A stretch of 64,000 nt of DNA, from contig NZ_JACOPW010000010.1 in assembly GCF_015461845.1 (NCBI RefSeq), positions 62,001 to 126,000 on the forward strand, in the 5' to 3' direction. The stretch comes from Pseudomonas mucoides (lineage in GTDB: Bacteria > Pseudomonadota > Gammaproteobacteria > Pseudomonadales > Pseudomonadaceae). Below are positions 1-8,033 of the stretch, in pieces (position 1 is the first letter of the stretch; every line of letters starts with the position of its first letter). The position numbers and the translations under genes are program-made. The notes under the pieces were generated by a model, which worked only from the letters and a program-made list of their open reading frames with translations, searched no databases and was not told the origin of the DNA.

Positions 1-129
1 GCCGCACGTTTTAGCCGTTTGGCTGAGCGTCTGGCCCTTGCAGCAGTTGAGCACCCGCGGATTGACTACGTGAGCCACCAGGCTCTCCGTCACAAGCTGG
101 AAGCTGATTTGCTGCAGGGTAAGGTTTAA
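1..129 (+). CDS. 3' end of an unidentified gene (truncated by window start)
   Basis: Frame 1 is open from the first base to the TAA at 127-129 and encodes the last 42 residues of a protein. The end is helical and charged, with the terminus ADLLQGKV. The gene lies on the same strand as, and about 160 bases before, the next gene. Because a CobT-like VWA protein follows, an upstream CobS-like AAA+ ATPase would be a natural guess, but nothing in these 42 residues proves it. Confidence 0.6.
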   Translation, partial: AARFSRLAERLALAAVEHPRIDYVSHQALRHKLEADLLQGKV

Positions 130-192
130 CAGTTTTACGGGCTGCCCTAACGGGCGGCCTCTTGCTCTGAGAGTTGAAATCCAGCTCTGGCT

Positions 193-289
193 GGGTGTTT
201 GTCGAGTTCTTCGAACTCAACGTCACCCGGCTCCGGCCCCGGGTGTAGATCTTTTATGCCCCGAGGTCCGGCGGGTGCGAGGCAACACC
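193..289 (+). promoter_or_regulatory. Structured 5' leader, copy 1 of a repeated RNA element
   Basis: The leader holds GGGTGT (193-198), a GAGTTC/GAACTC hairpin, CACCCGG (224-230), CCCCGGGTGT (237-246), then CCCCG-AGGTCCGGCGGGTGCGAG just before the ATG at 290. CACCCGG can pair with the upstream GGGTG, with the CGGGTGT right after it, or with the CGGGTG next to the ribosome binding site. This is the geometry of a switchable leader. A near-identical copy lies at 3393-3491 and a diverged one at 2989-3083. Confidence 0.7.
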
Positions 290-505
290 ATGAAACTGTT
301 CAAAACCGTAGCGCAGGCTGTTTCCAAATTCGTGATGATCCGTTACCACCGCCGCATGGCTCTGGCATACCGGAAGCTGGCTTCTCATCACGCCGATCTT
401 GTCATTCACACGCAACACCGCGTTCCCACAGCTTCTATCGCGAAGCTGCGTGGCAACGCAGTGCTGCACGATCAGAAAGCTAAAGCAATCCGAATCGGAG
501 AATGA
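290..505 (+). CDS. small basic protein, unknown function
   Basis: This encodes a 71-residue Arg/Lys/His-rich protein with no signal peptide or membrane segment and no family I recognise. The ATG at 290 is chosen because the conserved leader ends exactly there, as in the second leader copy, where the ATG is also about 97 bases after the first GGGTG. Its TGA lies 2 bases before the next gene's ATG at 508, so it is probably translationally coupled to the VWA gene. Confidence 0.6.
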   Translation: MKLFKTVAQAVSKFVMIRYHRRMALAYRKLASHHADLVIHTQHRVPTASIAKLRGNAVLHDQKAKAIRIGE

Positions 506-507
506 CC

Positions 508-2562
508 ATGTCTGCAATGATGAACTTCAGCAAAAATGCAATCACTCAAGGCTGGATCTCGTTCTTTCGGGTCTTGGCTTCAAACTCGGGGATCGAGTTC
601 GTCTTTGGTAAGGATGAGCAACCCCGTACGGACGGTCGACGTGTCTACCTTCCAAGCCTGCCTATGAACCTGACTAAAGATGATCTTGACCTTACGAAAG
701 CCTTTGGCTTCCACGAGGTTGGGCACATCCAATTCTCTGATGTGGTTTTCTTCCAGGCATTTGCTGCGAAGCATGGCGATTTCGCCCGCTTCCTGCTCAA
801 TGCATTGGACGACGTCTACATGGAGTACAAACAAGCACAAGCGACCCGAGAAGCCGAAATCTATTTCCGGCGTAAGGCGAGCATCCTGTTTGAACGCAAG
901 CGATTCCGTGACGGCAGCAATTCTGTTGCTGAAGCGGTTGCCTGCTATTCCCTTTGCTACTTACGTACCGATCGGTGGAGTGAGTATCGTGACCCGTTCG
1001 CGGTAATCGAGGCTAACTTCAATAAGCACTTCGGTGCTCATGCTGATCACGTTCGTGGCAATCTCAATGAAATTCTGATCAACGAATTCCCAAATGTGCA
1101 ATCAACTCAAGATGCTGGCAGCTTGACGCTGCGGATCATTGCGATGCTGAAAGCGCTTGGTGAAGATGAAGAGAAGAAGGATGAGGGTCAACCTGAGGAG
1201 TCGAAGGGAGGTGAGCAATCATCACCTGCTGACGATTCAGGTTCGAATGGGGAGCCCAAACAGGACGGTGGCACTGAAGGTACCACTGGCGATTTGGAAC
1301 CTGAGGATCCATCTGAACCAAGCAAAGACGGCGGCCAGGACCCAAAACAGTCTCAGGACAGTGATGGTGCTGACAGCGGGAAAGGCAATGGTGATGAGCA
1401 GTCCCCAGGTAACGGCGCTACTGGGCCTGATGGCCAAACTGGTGCACAGGCTGGTACAACTGATGGTAATGCGGGTCAAACCGGCGGTTCAGAGGCGGCT
1501 GATGGTCGCTCCCTGAAATCAATCGTTGACGAGATTCTCAATACCACTGGCCTCGGCGACAAAGAAGTATTTGACGACGGTGACGCCGTCAAGTCTGTCT
1601 CCAAGTCTGTACAAAGCGGTACCAACCCTGACTACAAAGGCCAATCGCTGGCTCCTGATTGCGTCATTGACGGCAAACTGGATCAAGCACCAGGTAAAGC
1701 AGGTAAGGGCTTCGGTGGAGGCGCTGGCAACAAGGAGAAGGTCGACGGGATGACGGTATGCCCCGAAGACATTTCTGAGGCCCGCGATATGGAAAAGCGT
1801 TTGGGGCGTAGGTCTCAAGTGCTAGCTAGTAAGCTGAAAGGCTTACTGATGCAACAGCAGGAAGCAGAGTCGTTTACGACTACTCGCGGTCAGCTGGGGC
1901 AAAACCATCTCTACCGTGTAGGCCTGGGCGATGTTCGCGTTTTCACTCAAAGTGAGGAAGCTCAACGTCCTACTACCGCAATCTCAATTGTTGTCGACCT
2001 ATCCAGCTCTACTCAGGATAAAGCCGATAAAGATTTCGCCAAAGGTGAGAAGGACCAGTTTGAGGCCGCTGAGGCTCCAAGCACTCTTCGTTCGATCCTT
2101 GAATCCGTGATGCTCCTTGAGAAGGTCTTCGACCAGATCGGTTGCCCTCGCGAGATTCTTGGGTTCGCACCTAAAGGCGGCGAGCTGATTTCTATGGCTC
2201 GCTGCTTCGGCGATTCCTCTAAAACTGCAATCAACCGCATTGGCGGACTCAGGAAAGTGGCGGGCGGCGGTCACACCCCTATTGGAGAGGCTGTATTCCA
2301 TGCAGGGCGTCGACTGGTGTGCCACGAAGCCAACCGTAAGGTGATGTTTGTCCTCACGGATGGTGCCCCTGGCAACGTTGCCAAGGCTGTTGAAATGACC
2401 CGCTTCTGCGAAAGCAGTGGTGTTCGTGTGGTGTATCTGGTCATTGGTGAAAAGGTCCGTACAGACTGGCTCACTGAGGCTCGTATCCCATATGCAGTAG
2501 CAGCTTCGAGTGTTGAGGTAACACCTGTTCTACTGGCTGAAGCCAGAAAACTGTTGATGTAA
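508..2562 (+). CDS. CobT-like protein: HExxH-type N-terminus and C-terminal VWA domain
   Basis: This encodes 684 residues. An N-terminal helical domain carries HEVGH (about residues 69-73), a zincin-like motif. A long Asp/Glu/Gly/Ser/Gln-rich linker covers about 215-335. The C-terminal half is a von Willebrand A domain with a MIDAS-type DLSSS (about 496), GGGHTPIGEAV and LTDGAP (about 615). The architecture resembles the VWA subunit CobT of cobaltochelatase and its plasmid and phage relatives, which work with a MoxR/CobS AAA+ partner. A true cobaltochelatase role is unlikely without cobalamin genes. ATG 508 is preferred over 502 because GGAG at 497-500 is correctly spaced only for it. Confidence 0.75.
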   Translation: MSAMMNFSKNAITQGWISFFRVLASNSGIEFVFGKDEQPRTDGRRVYLPSLPMNLTKDDLDLTKAFGFHEVGHIQFSDVVFFQAFAAKHGDFARFLLNALDDVYMEYKQAQATREAEIYFRRKASILFERKRFRDGSNSVAEAVACYSLCYLRTDRWSEYRDPFAVIEANFNKHFGAHADHVRGNLNEILINEFPNVQSTQDAGSLTLRIIAMLKALGEDEEKKDEGQPEESKGGEQSSPADDSGSNGEPKQDGGTEGTTGDLEPEDPSEPSKDGGQDPKQSQDSDGADSGKGNGDEQSPGNGATGPDGQTGAQAGTTDGNAGQTGGSEAADGRSLKSIVDEILNTTGLGDKEVFDDGDAVKSVSKSVQSGTNPDYKGQSLAPDCVIDGKLDQAPGKAGKGFGGGAGNKEKVDGMTVCPEDISEARDMEKRLGRRSQVLASKLKGLLMQQQEAESFTTTRGQLGQNHLYRVGLGDVRVFTQSEEAQRPTTAISIVVDLSSSTQDKADKDFAKGEKDQFEAAEAPSTLRSILESVMLLEKVFDQIGCPREILGFAPKGGELISMARCFGDSSKTAINRIGGLRKVAGGGHTPIGEAVFHAGRRLVCHEANRKVMFVLTDGAPGNVAKAVEMTRFCESSGVRVVYLVIGEKVRTDWLTEARIPYAVAASSVEVTPVLLAEARKLLM

Positions 2563-2604
2563 CAATCACTGTACCCACCTGGGTATTCCGAGGTCTTGCC
2601 TCAG

Positions 2605-2632
2605 AACGCCCGGGTAGCCCTGGGCGTTTTTC
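2605..2632 (+). terminator. Intrinsic terminator after the VWA gene
   Basis: AACGCCC at 2605-2611 pairs with GGGCGTT at 2622-2628, with an inner GGG/CCC pair, and is followed by TTTTTC. It separates the VWA gene from the small gene at 2664. Two smaller hairpins (TACCC/GGGTA and GAGG/CCTC) precede it, so it could also act as an attenuator of the downstream gene. Confidence 0.75.
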
Positions 2633-2663
2633 ATAAATGCCCCAACTAGGGTGCGAGGAAGTT

Positions 2664-2930
2664 ATGTCCGGTCTAATCAACTACGACTACGTCGAAGTAG
2701 CAATTTCGGCGTTCAATGATCACGTTTTAGAGCCCGGTGAAATCTCTCTGGAAACAGTAGAGGGTCACGGCTACTCAGCTGGTTTCCATGGTTATCCATG
2801 GGGTGCACCGGACGTGATTAAAACCACTCCTGTTCTGCTGAAAGGCTGGAATGCTGGGTGGAAAGCCGCTTGTGAGCGCGATCAAAAGGAAGAAGCAGCT
2901 AAGCGTCTCGCTGAGAAATCCGCGAAGTGA
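2664..2930 (+). CDS. small Rmf-like protein
   Basis: This encodes 88 residues. The middle reads GYSAGFHGYPWGAPD...LLKGWNAGW, which follows the pattern of ribosome modulation factor (GYxAGxxG, a proline, then LxGWxxG, with nearly the same 27-29 residue spacing). Rmf dimerises 70S ribosomes into inactive 100S particles in stationary phase. The similarity is short and read by eye, so the role is an inference. ATG 2664 is preceded by GAGGAAG at good spacing; an ATG at 2637 lacks a binding site. The context GGGTGCGAGG before the start matches the RBS end of the repeated leader family. Confidence 0.6.
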   Translation: MSGLINYDYVEVAISAFNDHVLEPGEISLETVEGHGYSAGFHGYPWGAPDVIKTTPVLLKGWNAGWKAACERDQKEEAAKRLAEKSAK

Positions 2931-2988
2931 AGCTGAAGGCTCTCTAGAGCCTTATCTCAACCAGGACGGCCTTCGGGCAGACCTAGCT

Positions 2989-3083
2989 GGGTGATTTTCG
3001 AGACATCGATCTCGATTCCACCTGGCCCCGTGACCAGGTGTTTGAAAACCAAATACCCCGACACGGCGGGAGTGAGATCCATC
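2989..3083 (+). promoter_or_regulatory. Structured 5' leader, diverged copy 3
   Basis: The layout and length match the leaders at 193 and 3393: GGGTG (2989-2993), a GAG...CTC hairpin, CACCTGG (3019-3025) pairing with CCAGGTG (3034-3040), CCCCG (3057-3060) and GGCGGG-AGTGAG just before ATG 3084. The sequence has diverged while the pairing is kept (the CACCTGG/CCAGGTG change is compensatory relative to CACCCGG/CCGGGTG). This argues that the RNA fold is selected. Confidence 0.6.
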
Positions 3084-3326
3084 ATGGACCTAGTAGATAC
3101 CGCTGTAAGCGCATTAACGAACATAGCTCCTAACGGTGGCGCGCCTGATGAAAAGGCCGCTATCTGTGCAGCGTGCAATGCTGGATTCAATGCCCCTCCG
3201 GGAGCACTGACCCCACCAGAGTTCGAGCGATTCCCTCTCCTCACCGAGTGGTTCTCGATCGGACTTAACGCACAGGCTCGCTTTAGTCATACCGTTAAAC
3301 CTGACGAATTCGGCTTCGGCCAATAA
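3084..3326 (+). CDS. small protein, possibly Rmf-like
   Basis: This encodes 80 residues. The core AACNAGFNAPPGA...PPEFERFPLL..WFSIGLNAQ loosely repeats the pattern of the neighbour at 2664 (AGF near the start, prolines, then a W-containing helix ending in GxNA). The two may be distant paralogues, and Rmf-like is only a suggestion. ATG 3084 has GGGAGTGAG upstream, and a strong hairpin follows the stop. Confidence 0.5.
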   Translation: MDLVDTAVSALTNIAPNGGAPDEKAAICAACNAGFNAPPGALTPPEFERFPLLTEWFSIGLNAQARFSHTVKPDEFGFGQ

Positions 3327-3332
3327 GTCAGG

Positions 3333-3352
3333 GAGGCCCGATATCGGGCCTC
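3333..3352 (+). terminator. Palindromic terminator
   Basis: GAGGCCCG-ATAT-CGGGCCTC is a perfect 8-bp stem followed by a pyrimidine-rich TTCTCCTCCT tract. It lies 7 bases after the stop at 3326 and ahead of the next structured leader. Confidence 0.7.
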
Positions 3353-3392
3353 TTCTCCTCCTAGTGAGCTGGATCAAACATCCGGCTTACGC

Positions 3393-3491
3393 CGGGTGTT
3401 TGCTCGAGTTTATTGCTCGATACACACCCGGCTCCGGCCCCGGGTGTTAATTAAATTTGCCCCGTGGTCCGGCGGGTGCGAGAGAAATACC
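3393..3491 (+). promoter_or_regulatory. Structured 5' leader, copy 2
   Basis: CGGGTGT (3393-3399), a CTCGA/TCGA hairpin, ACACCCG (3424-3430), CGGGTGT (3441-3447), then GCCCCG-GGTCC-GGCGGGTGCGAG ending just before ATG 3492. The stretch ACCCGGCTCCGGCCCCGGGT is identical in copy 1. Three CGGGTG segments compete for one CACCCG, including one touching the ribosome binding region. Confidence 0.7.
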
Positions 3492-4736
3492 ATGACTATT
3501 GCAAACGTAAACAGCTCTGTTCAGATCGTTGCTCAAACTGCTGAAACTGAGGTTGCTGTTCTAAATCATCAAATCAAGTGCATTTCTGAAGATCGTCAGA
3601 TCGACATGAAAGACATTGACGTTGTGGTTGGAGAGCTGCCGAAGGAGGCACGTAAACTGCTCTGTGAGAAAATCTTCCCTAAGGACTTTCTGCGTCCATA
3701 CCACCGCATTCGCGAACAAGCGGAAGAGGTGCTGGACAAGCTCGGCTCCATCAAAACTGATCTCGGCGGTATTAACACCATCGCTTCGGCAGTTGAGAAG
3801 GCAGAAGAACTTGATGCATTGGAAGTTAAATGGGATGAGCTGTTGGCAACTGATGAGGCGCGCTACACCGACATGTGCCAAAAGCACTTGCTCGAATTGG
3901 GTGCCAAAGCAATTAAAGGTGGCGCAGATCAACTCACTGTCTCGAAACTGATGGCAGCACTGGTCAAGCGTCAACCAACGTGGGAGGAAGTAGCTAAGAA
4001 CCTCACCTTTGCGTACAGCGTTCACATTATCCAGCTGGACGATGCGAACTTTAATACCAAGCTTTACAAGGCCCAGCGCGACAGCGTTGTGGCTCTTCGT
4101 GAAGGGGTGATGGGTGCCTGCGTTCAGCATGTTTGTGCTGAAGCGTATGCAATTTGGAAGCTTGTAGACAGTAAGGATCGGACCACTAGCACTGGCGAGA
4201 TCAAATTGAACCCTCGCACGATTCGTCGTGCTAAAGCGATGACTGAAAAGCTGGTTCCGCTGGCCTTCATTCATCCGCTGATCAAGCCGCTCCACGACGC
4301 CCTTTCGGCTGAGTTGGAAAAGCTGCCTGAGTCTGGGTTCATGAGTGCTCCTGAGTTCACCAACTTTGAACAGTGCCTGCTTGCATTACGTGACCAACGG
4401 AAAGTCGTTGATCACCTGACCAAAGGCTTGCCATTGATCTCTGTTGTGAGTACAGCGCAGCAAACCTTGTTGGGTGCCTCGGCTCCCCAGGGCAACACTG
4501 CAAGCGCACCTGTCCAGGGCGATGTAGCTCAACAGCAAAATGTAGCGACCGCCCCCGCGGTTGCCTCGACAACAACTGAAGTCACTTCTGTGGCTGCTCC
4601 TGTTGAAGAAGCTGCGGCTCCAGCCGTAGCTGCACAAGCTGCTGATGTGAAGCTAGAGCAGGCGGTCCCGGCCGTTGAATCAAGCGTATCTGCCCAGCAA
4701 ACCGCTAACCCCGGTTCGCTCGCTTTCTACTTCTAA
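3492..4736 (+). CDS. DUF3150-like protein
   Basis: This encodes 414 residues, largely alpha-helical, with a low-complexity Ala/Pro/Val/Gln-rich tail from about residue 335. The helical body, its length and the co-occurrence with a CobT-like VWA protein fit the DUF3150 proteins of plasmids and phages, whose function is unknown. The assignment is by general resemblance, not by a diagnostic motif. The start at 3492 is fixed by the conserved leader; a longer in-frame start at 3396 would translate the structured leader. Confidence 0.5.
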   Translation: MTIANVNSSVQIVAQTAETEVAVLNHQIKCISEDRQIDMKDIDVVVGELPKEARKLLCEKIFPKDFLRPYHRIREQAEEVLDKLGSIKTDLGGINTIASAVEKAEELDALEVKWDELLATDEARYTDMCQKHLLELGAKAIKGGADQLTVSKLMAALVKRQPTWEEVAKNLTFAYSVHIIQLDDANFNTKLYKAQRDSVVALREGVMGACVQHVCAEAYAIWKLVDSKDRTTSTGEIKLNPRTIRRAKAMTEKLVPLAFIHPLIKPLHDALSAELEKLPESGFMSAPEFTNFEQCLLALRDQRKVVDHLTKGLPLISVVSTAQQTLLGASAPQGNTASAPVQGDVAQQQNVATAPAVASTTTEVTSVAAPVEEAAAPAVAAQAADVKLEQAVPAVESSVSAQQTANPGSLAFYF

Positions 4737-4751
4737 ATTTCGAAACTTCCC

Positions 4752-4781
4752 ACCCCTGACGGGCCACCACACCCGTTAGGG
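4752..4781 (+). promoter_or_regulatory. Intergenic hairpin before the gene at 4810
   Basis: CCCCTGACGGG pairs with CCCGTTAGGGG (one wobble) around a GC-rich loop. There is no U-tract, so it looks like an mRNA stability or translation element rather than a terminator. GGAG at 4800-4803 follows. Confidence 0.5.
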
Positions 4782-4809
4782 GAGTGGTGCGCCCAATTTG
4801 GAGCGCGCT

Positions 4810-5730
4810 ATGCAAACTGATCTGTTCGGCGAAGTAATTCGCACACCATCCGTTAGAAAACAGTCCGACCGAAAAGCTACCGCCACCCGGCTGGTTTTTG
4901 ATCGTAAGGCTCTGTGGTCGACCTCTGGATATCTGCCCGGTGCTGTTCAGGTTGATAAGGAAAACGTGGCTGAGGTTATGGCCACATCTGATACTCGATC
5001 TGACAACGCAACGATTGAGCGATTGGAAAAGGCTCTAGGGCTCGAACCTCTCGTGAAGAATGGGCAGTGGTTAAACGACACGTTCGGGTTTCAATACCGG
5101 CGCGTTGGTAAGCCATTCAAAGGCGCCAAACGTTATGGGGAGAAGGGCAGCCTTTTCCGGGATCTGAATAAGCAGCTTGTGCTGACCTCCGCGAGGTCTG
5201 CAATCGAACCGCTGTTCCATGACCCTTGCTCCTGGTTGGTCATCAACTCAATTATCGTCCTAGACGTTCGGTTGAGAATGATGGACGCCGATGAGGACCA
5301 CCAATATTGCCTCAAAGCTTTCCTTCAAGTTCTTGCCCAACACGACTTCATCGACAACACCCGCACGGGGGACACCATCCGGTCTCTTACCAAGCGGGAT
5401 CAGATGCGTGAAATGCGTGCCAAGCAACGTGCTGCAAAGGGTCTACCTCCGATCGAAGCTGTATCTAAACCCGTCAAGGTTGCCGAGCCACTTGTGGTTC
5501 CTGCTTCCGTGACAGTTGAGGTCAGTTGCGTGCCGGCGGTGGATGACGTGCAAGAGCCTGCACAGGTCGAAGACGAATTCGTACCTGAGCCTGAGCTCAA
5601 TGCAGATCTCGCTGAGTTTGACGACGAAGCAGATGAAGTCATTGCGAGTAAGGGCGGGAGAAGAAAACCAGTATCTAAAGCTCTTATGGATGCTTTCGAG
5701 TCTGACGACTTCTCTTACGATTTTGACTAA
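4810..5730 (+). CDS. unknown protein of the 0.3-8.9 kb operon
   Basis: This encodes 306 residues with no recognised family. The N-terminal 220 residues look globular; the rest is Val/Pro/Glu/Asp-rich and acidic, ending in a basic stretch (GGRRKPVSK) and an acidic tail (DDFSYDFD). An acidic C-terminal tail is typical of proteins that dock on SSB partners or basic surfaces, but that is only a hint. ATG 4810 has GGAG 6 bases upstream; a TTG at 4798 lies before that site and is not used. Confidence 0.6.
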   Translation: MQTDLFGEVIRTPSVRKQSDRKATATRLVFDRKALWSTSGYLPGAVQVDKENVAEVMATSDTRSDNATIERLEKALGLEPLVKNGQWLNDTFGFQYRRVGKPFKGAKRYGEKGSLFRDLNKQLVLTSARSAIEPLFHDPCSWLVINSIIVLDVRLRMMDADEDHQYCLKAFLQVLAQHDFIDNTRTGDTIRSLTKRDQMREMRAKQRAAKGLPPIEAVSKPVKVAEPLVVPASVTVEVSCVPAVDDVQEPAQVEDEFVPEPELNADLAEFDDEADEVIASKGGRRKPVSKALMDAFESDDFSYDFD

Positions 5731-5825
5731 CTGATGTTCGAGGGGCGCTGCCGGCGTCCTCTCCATAATTCATTAGCCACCAAACGGTGTGCGAGCTGAG
5801 GTCCGGCCCTCAGTAGGAGAAAATC

Positions 5826-6440
5826 ATGAAAGCAAATATCAAAGCTAAGCTGGTCCCAATGTTCGACGTAGCTGTGCTCAAGGCAGCAAAATTCCTCTGG
5901 TTGGTCATGAAGGTCTTTGACCCACGTCCACTTCAGACGCACTTTGCTGCTCGTAAGCCGGTTCAAAACATTGAGGTCACGCATTGCTTCTCACTACGCG
6001 GTGCTGATGCTGAGTTAAGTATTGCTCGGCTCTCAAACATGCACATTGGTAGTAGCACTGGGAAAGGGCGTACTGGATTGGTCAGCCGTAAAGGTCTGAT
6101 CAAGATCTACAACGCTGAGAACGGTAAGTTCTTGATGATCCGAGCCCAGGGCGTACCGACCATAGCTGGTGAAAAGCAGCTGACCAAAGACTCTATTGCG
6201 TTGAACTATGACGCGAAAAAGGCTTTGGGTATTCCTAAAAACCAGGAGACCGAACTCAAGCTGTTTGTTGGCCCCGCCAACCTCGGTGACCAGGAGTTTT
6301 ATCATATGTATCAAGACGTTGATGCTTCTAGCCGTACGGCTCGGGCACTCGGTTGGTACTTAGCTATCGGGGGCGTTGTGTACGGCATTTTTCAGATGGC
6401 CTTGAGCTTTCTTGAAGCTGCCGTGGCTGCGCTGTTCTAA
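5826..6440 (+). CDS. unknown protein with C-terminal membrane helix
   Basis: This encodes 204 residues: a soluble, probably beta-rich middle (about 45-160) and a C-terminal hydrophobic segment (about 180-202, YLAIGGVVYGIFQMALSFL). There is a weaker hydrophobic stretch near the N-terminus. It may be tail-anchored in the inner membrane. TAGGAG precedes ATG 5826, and a CTGAG/CTCAG hairpin lies in the leader. I do not recognise the family. Confidence 0.6.
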   Translation: MKANIKAKLVPMFDVAVLKAAKFLWLVMKVFDPRPLQTHFAARKPVQNIEVTHCFSLRGADAELSIARLSNMHIGSSTGKGRTGLVSRKGLIKIYNAENGKFLMIRAQGVPTIAGEKQLTKDSIALNYDAKKALGIPKNQETELKLFVGPANLGDQEFYHMYQDVDASSRTARALGWYLAIGGVVYGIFQMALSFLEAAVAALF

Positions 6441-6474
6441 CTGATTGGTGACCCGCTTCTTCCGACTGACGGAA

Positions 6475-6535
6475 GGGGCGGGCGTCACCTCCAAGCATCT
6501 TCCTCTGGAGGTTGATTGGAGGTGGCGCCCGCCCC
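6475..6535 (+). promoter_or_regulatory. Long GC-rich hairpin between genes
   Basis: GGGGCGGGCGTCACCTCCA (6475-6493) pairs with TGGAGGTGGCGCCCGCCCC (6517-6535), a 19-bp stem with one wobble. A second small hairpin (CTTCCG/CGGAAG) lies directly upstream. There is no U-tract. The stem also contains an internal CCTCCA/TGGAGG alternative pairing. It sits 26 bases before the ATG at 6561. Confidence 0.6.
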
Positions 6536-6560
6536 AGAAATCAGACGATGAGGTGTCACG

Positions 6561-6932
6561 ATGTACGATCACGTTAGCGACAATTCCCCCCAGTTTGTTA
6601 CAGACTTAGGCTTTTCGTTCGAGGGCCATTTTCGCTACGGCGCAGAGTGCATTCTTGCTCGGCCTGAGGCACCCAAGCTTTACTTCCAAGACTCCCTGCC
6701 GCTTGAATTCGTTCGCGATACCATGGAGAAATGGAATATTGAGCTGCACGGGTACCATCCAGGAACTGGGTACTATGCCTTCAGTCAAGAAGACGAGATG
6801 GCCAACCCTGGGTACCACGTACTGGTACTCTTTGCGGACATCAGTTTCTGTAACTCATTTATGGGCAACGTCGAGAACGAGACCCTACCGCCGATACTTG
6901 GCGGTTCGATGCTCCAGTATTCAAGCAAGTGA
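6561..6932 (+). CDS. small unknown protein
   Basis: This encodes 123 residues, soluble, rich in aromatic residues, with no signal or membrane segment and no recognised motif. GAGGTG lies upstream of the ATG. It is the gene immediately after the 19-bp hairpin and is probably co-transcribed with the neighbours. Confidence 0.55.
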   Translation: MYDHVSDNSPQFVTDLGFSFEGHFRYGAECILARPEAPKLYFQDSLPLEFVRDTMEKWNIELHGYHPGTGYYAFSQEDEMANPGYHVLVLFADISFCNSFMGNVENETLPPILGGSMLQYSSK

Positions 6933-6975
6933 GCCTACTTCCTCGCTTGCTTCTGCTGGCGCAACCTCATCCGGC

Positions 6976-7018
6976 GTGCGTGTACCTGGACACGCACCGA
7001 GGGCCGAGCAGTCGGCCC
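6976..7018 (+). terminator. Tandem hairpins, possible terminator
   Basis: GTGCGTGT/ACACGCAC (6976-6997) and GGGCCGA/TCGGCCC (7001-7018) are followed by TTACGCCTCCT. The U-tract is weak, so termination efficiency is uncertain. Confidence 0.4.
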
Positions 7019-7115
7019 TTACGCCTCCTGTACTTTCCCTACCCCATTTTGACTAGCGATCTTAGGACCTCACCGGCAGCATAGGTGACCGCCCATACTG
7101 AGAAGCCGCTTGCCA

Positions 7116-8033
7116 ATGTCTAACAGAGAGTTCTTCAAGATCATGTGGACCGAGGATGCCTCTGACCGCAGCATTGATCTCGACCATTTCTCCCTCTCGT
7201 TCACTTACATCCGTGACTGGTTCACCGGCAACATTTTCGACTGGATCGTCGATTACTCTCACCTCTTGATTTACCTATCCTTTGCTCTATCGATAACCAT
7301 GATTTTTCGTCGGACACTGAACGCCAAAAGCGGACTCGGTGCGCTTTTTGTCGTCTTGCTTTTATGGCATCAAGGTGAAAACTACACGCTTGCCCATTTG
7401 ATTTTTGGACCTTCAGTAAACCCACAGTTCCTCAATCTCGGCCTGGCTGCTGTCTCACTACTCGGGGTCGGCGTTACGGTGGTTGTGAAGCAATGGCGCA
7501 CGCTTGATCGGATCATGATTTTCAGTGCTCAATGCACCGTGGTAGCGACAACGCTTTTGTTCCACATGCTGCTTGTGCAGACAATTCTGCCAGGCTGGAA
7601 TTTCAGCATTGCCTGGGGCAATGTTGCGGCAGTAGCGGTGCCCTCTGAGATGGATCGGGTCTGTGGCGAAAGTAGTCTAGTTTGCTGGCAAGGCGATACC
7701 TTTGAGCCGTCAGCATTCAATCCCTACATTCGGGATCAAGTCAGGGCGCGCATTGAGATGCTTAAGTCAGAACCGATAGCCGAGCTGGGTACGACTTTTG
7801 GCTCCGACAATGATCTTGTATCTAATGGAACGATGGCGGTGCTTGTGTATAAGAAGGGCAGCCATTTCTGGGTGATCGGTGACAGTCGATATGGTGTCCG
7901 CGCCCATACCGTTATTTTGAGGTCCTTCTACATCCTTTGTGCAGCAGCACACTCGGTATGGCTTTTCGGGGCGCTTGGGCTTCTGTGGTTCCACAAGCGC
8001 CGCTTCGCGAGGAGGAGGTCTTTTGCTGATTGA
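7116..8033 (+). CDS. multi-pass membrane protein, paralogue of the gene at 54282-55295
   Basis: This encodes 305 residues with about five hydrophobic helices: four between about 45 and 165, then a roughly 90-residue extracytoplasmic domain with a CGESSLVCWQG cysteine pair, then a last helix and a basic tail (FHKRRFARRR). The protein at 54282-55295 has the same order: helices, a domain with C-x6-CFQW, a final helix and a basic tail. A paralogous pair is likely. The family is not recognised. ATG 7116 is used; the next gene starts inside its 3' end. Confidence 0.65.
   Translation: MSNREFFKIMWTEDASDRSIDLDHFSLSFTYIRDWFTGNIFDWIVDYSHLLIYLSFALSITMIFRRTLNAKSGLGALFVVLLLWHQGENYTLAHLIFGPSVNPQFLNLGLAAVSLLGVGVTVVVKQWRTLDRIMIFSAQCTVVATTLLFHMLLVQTILPGWNFSIAWGNVAAVAVPSEMDRVCGESSLVCWQGDTFEPSAFNPYIRDQVRARIEMLKSEPIAELGTTFGSDNDLVSNGTMAVLVYKKGSHFWVIGDSRYGVRAHTVILRSFYILCAAAHSVWLFGALGLLWFHKRRFARRRSFAD

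Noticed and set aside
508..2562. Calling the VWA protein a true cobaltochelatase subunit CobT
   Set aside because: No cobalamin biosynthesis genes are present, and the N-terminal HEVGH domain and plasmid context fit the broader CobT-like VWA family.
3561..4295. Minus-strand frame of 244 codons opposite the DUF3150-like gene
   Set aside because: Shadow of a well-supported plus-strand gene with its own conserved leader; no start signals.
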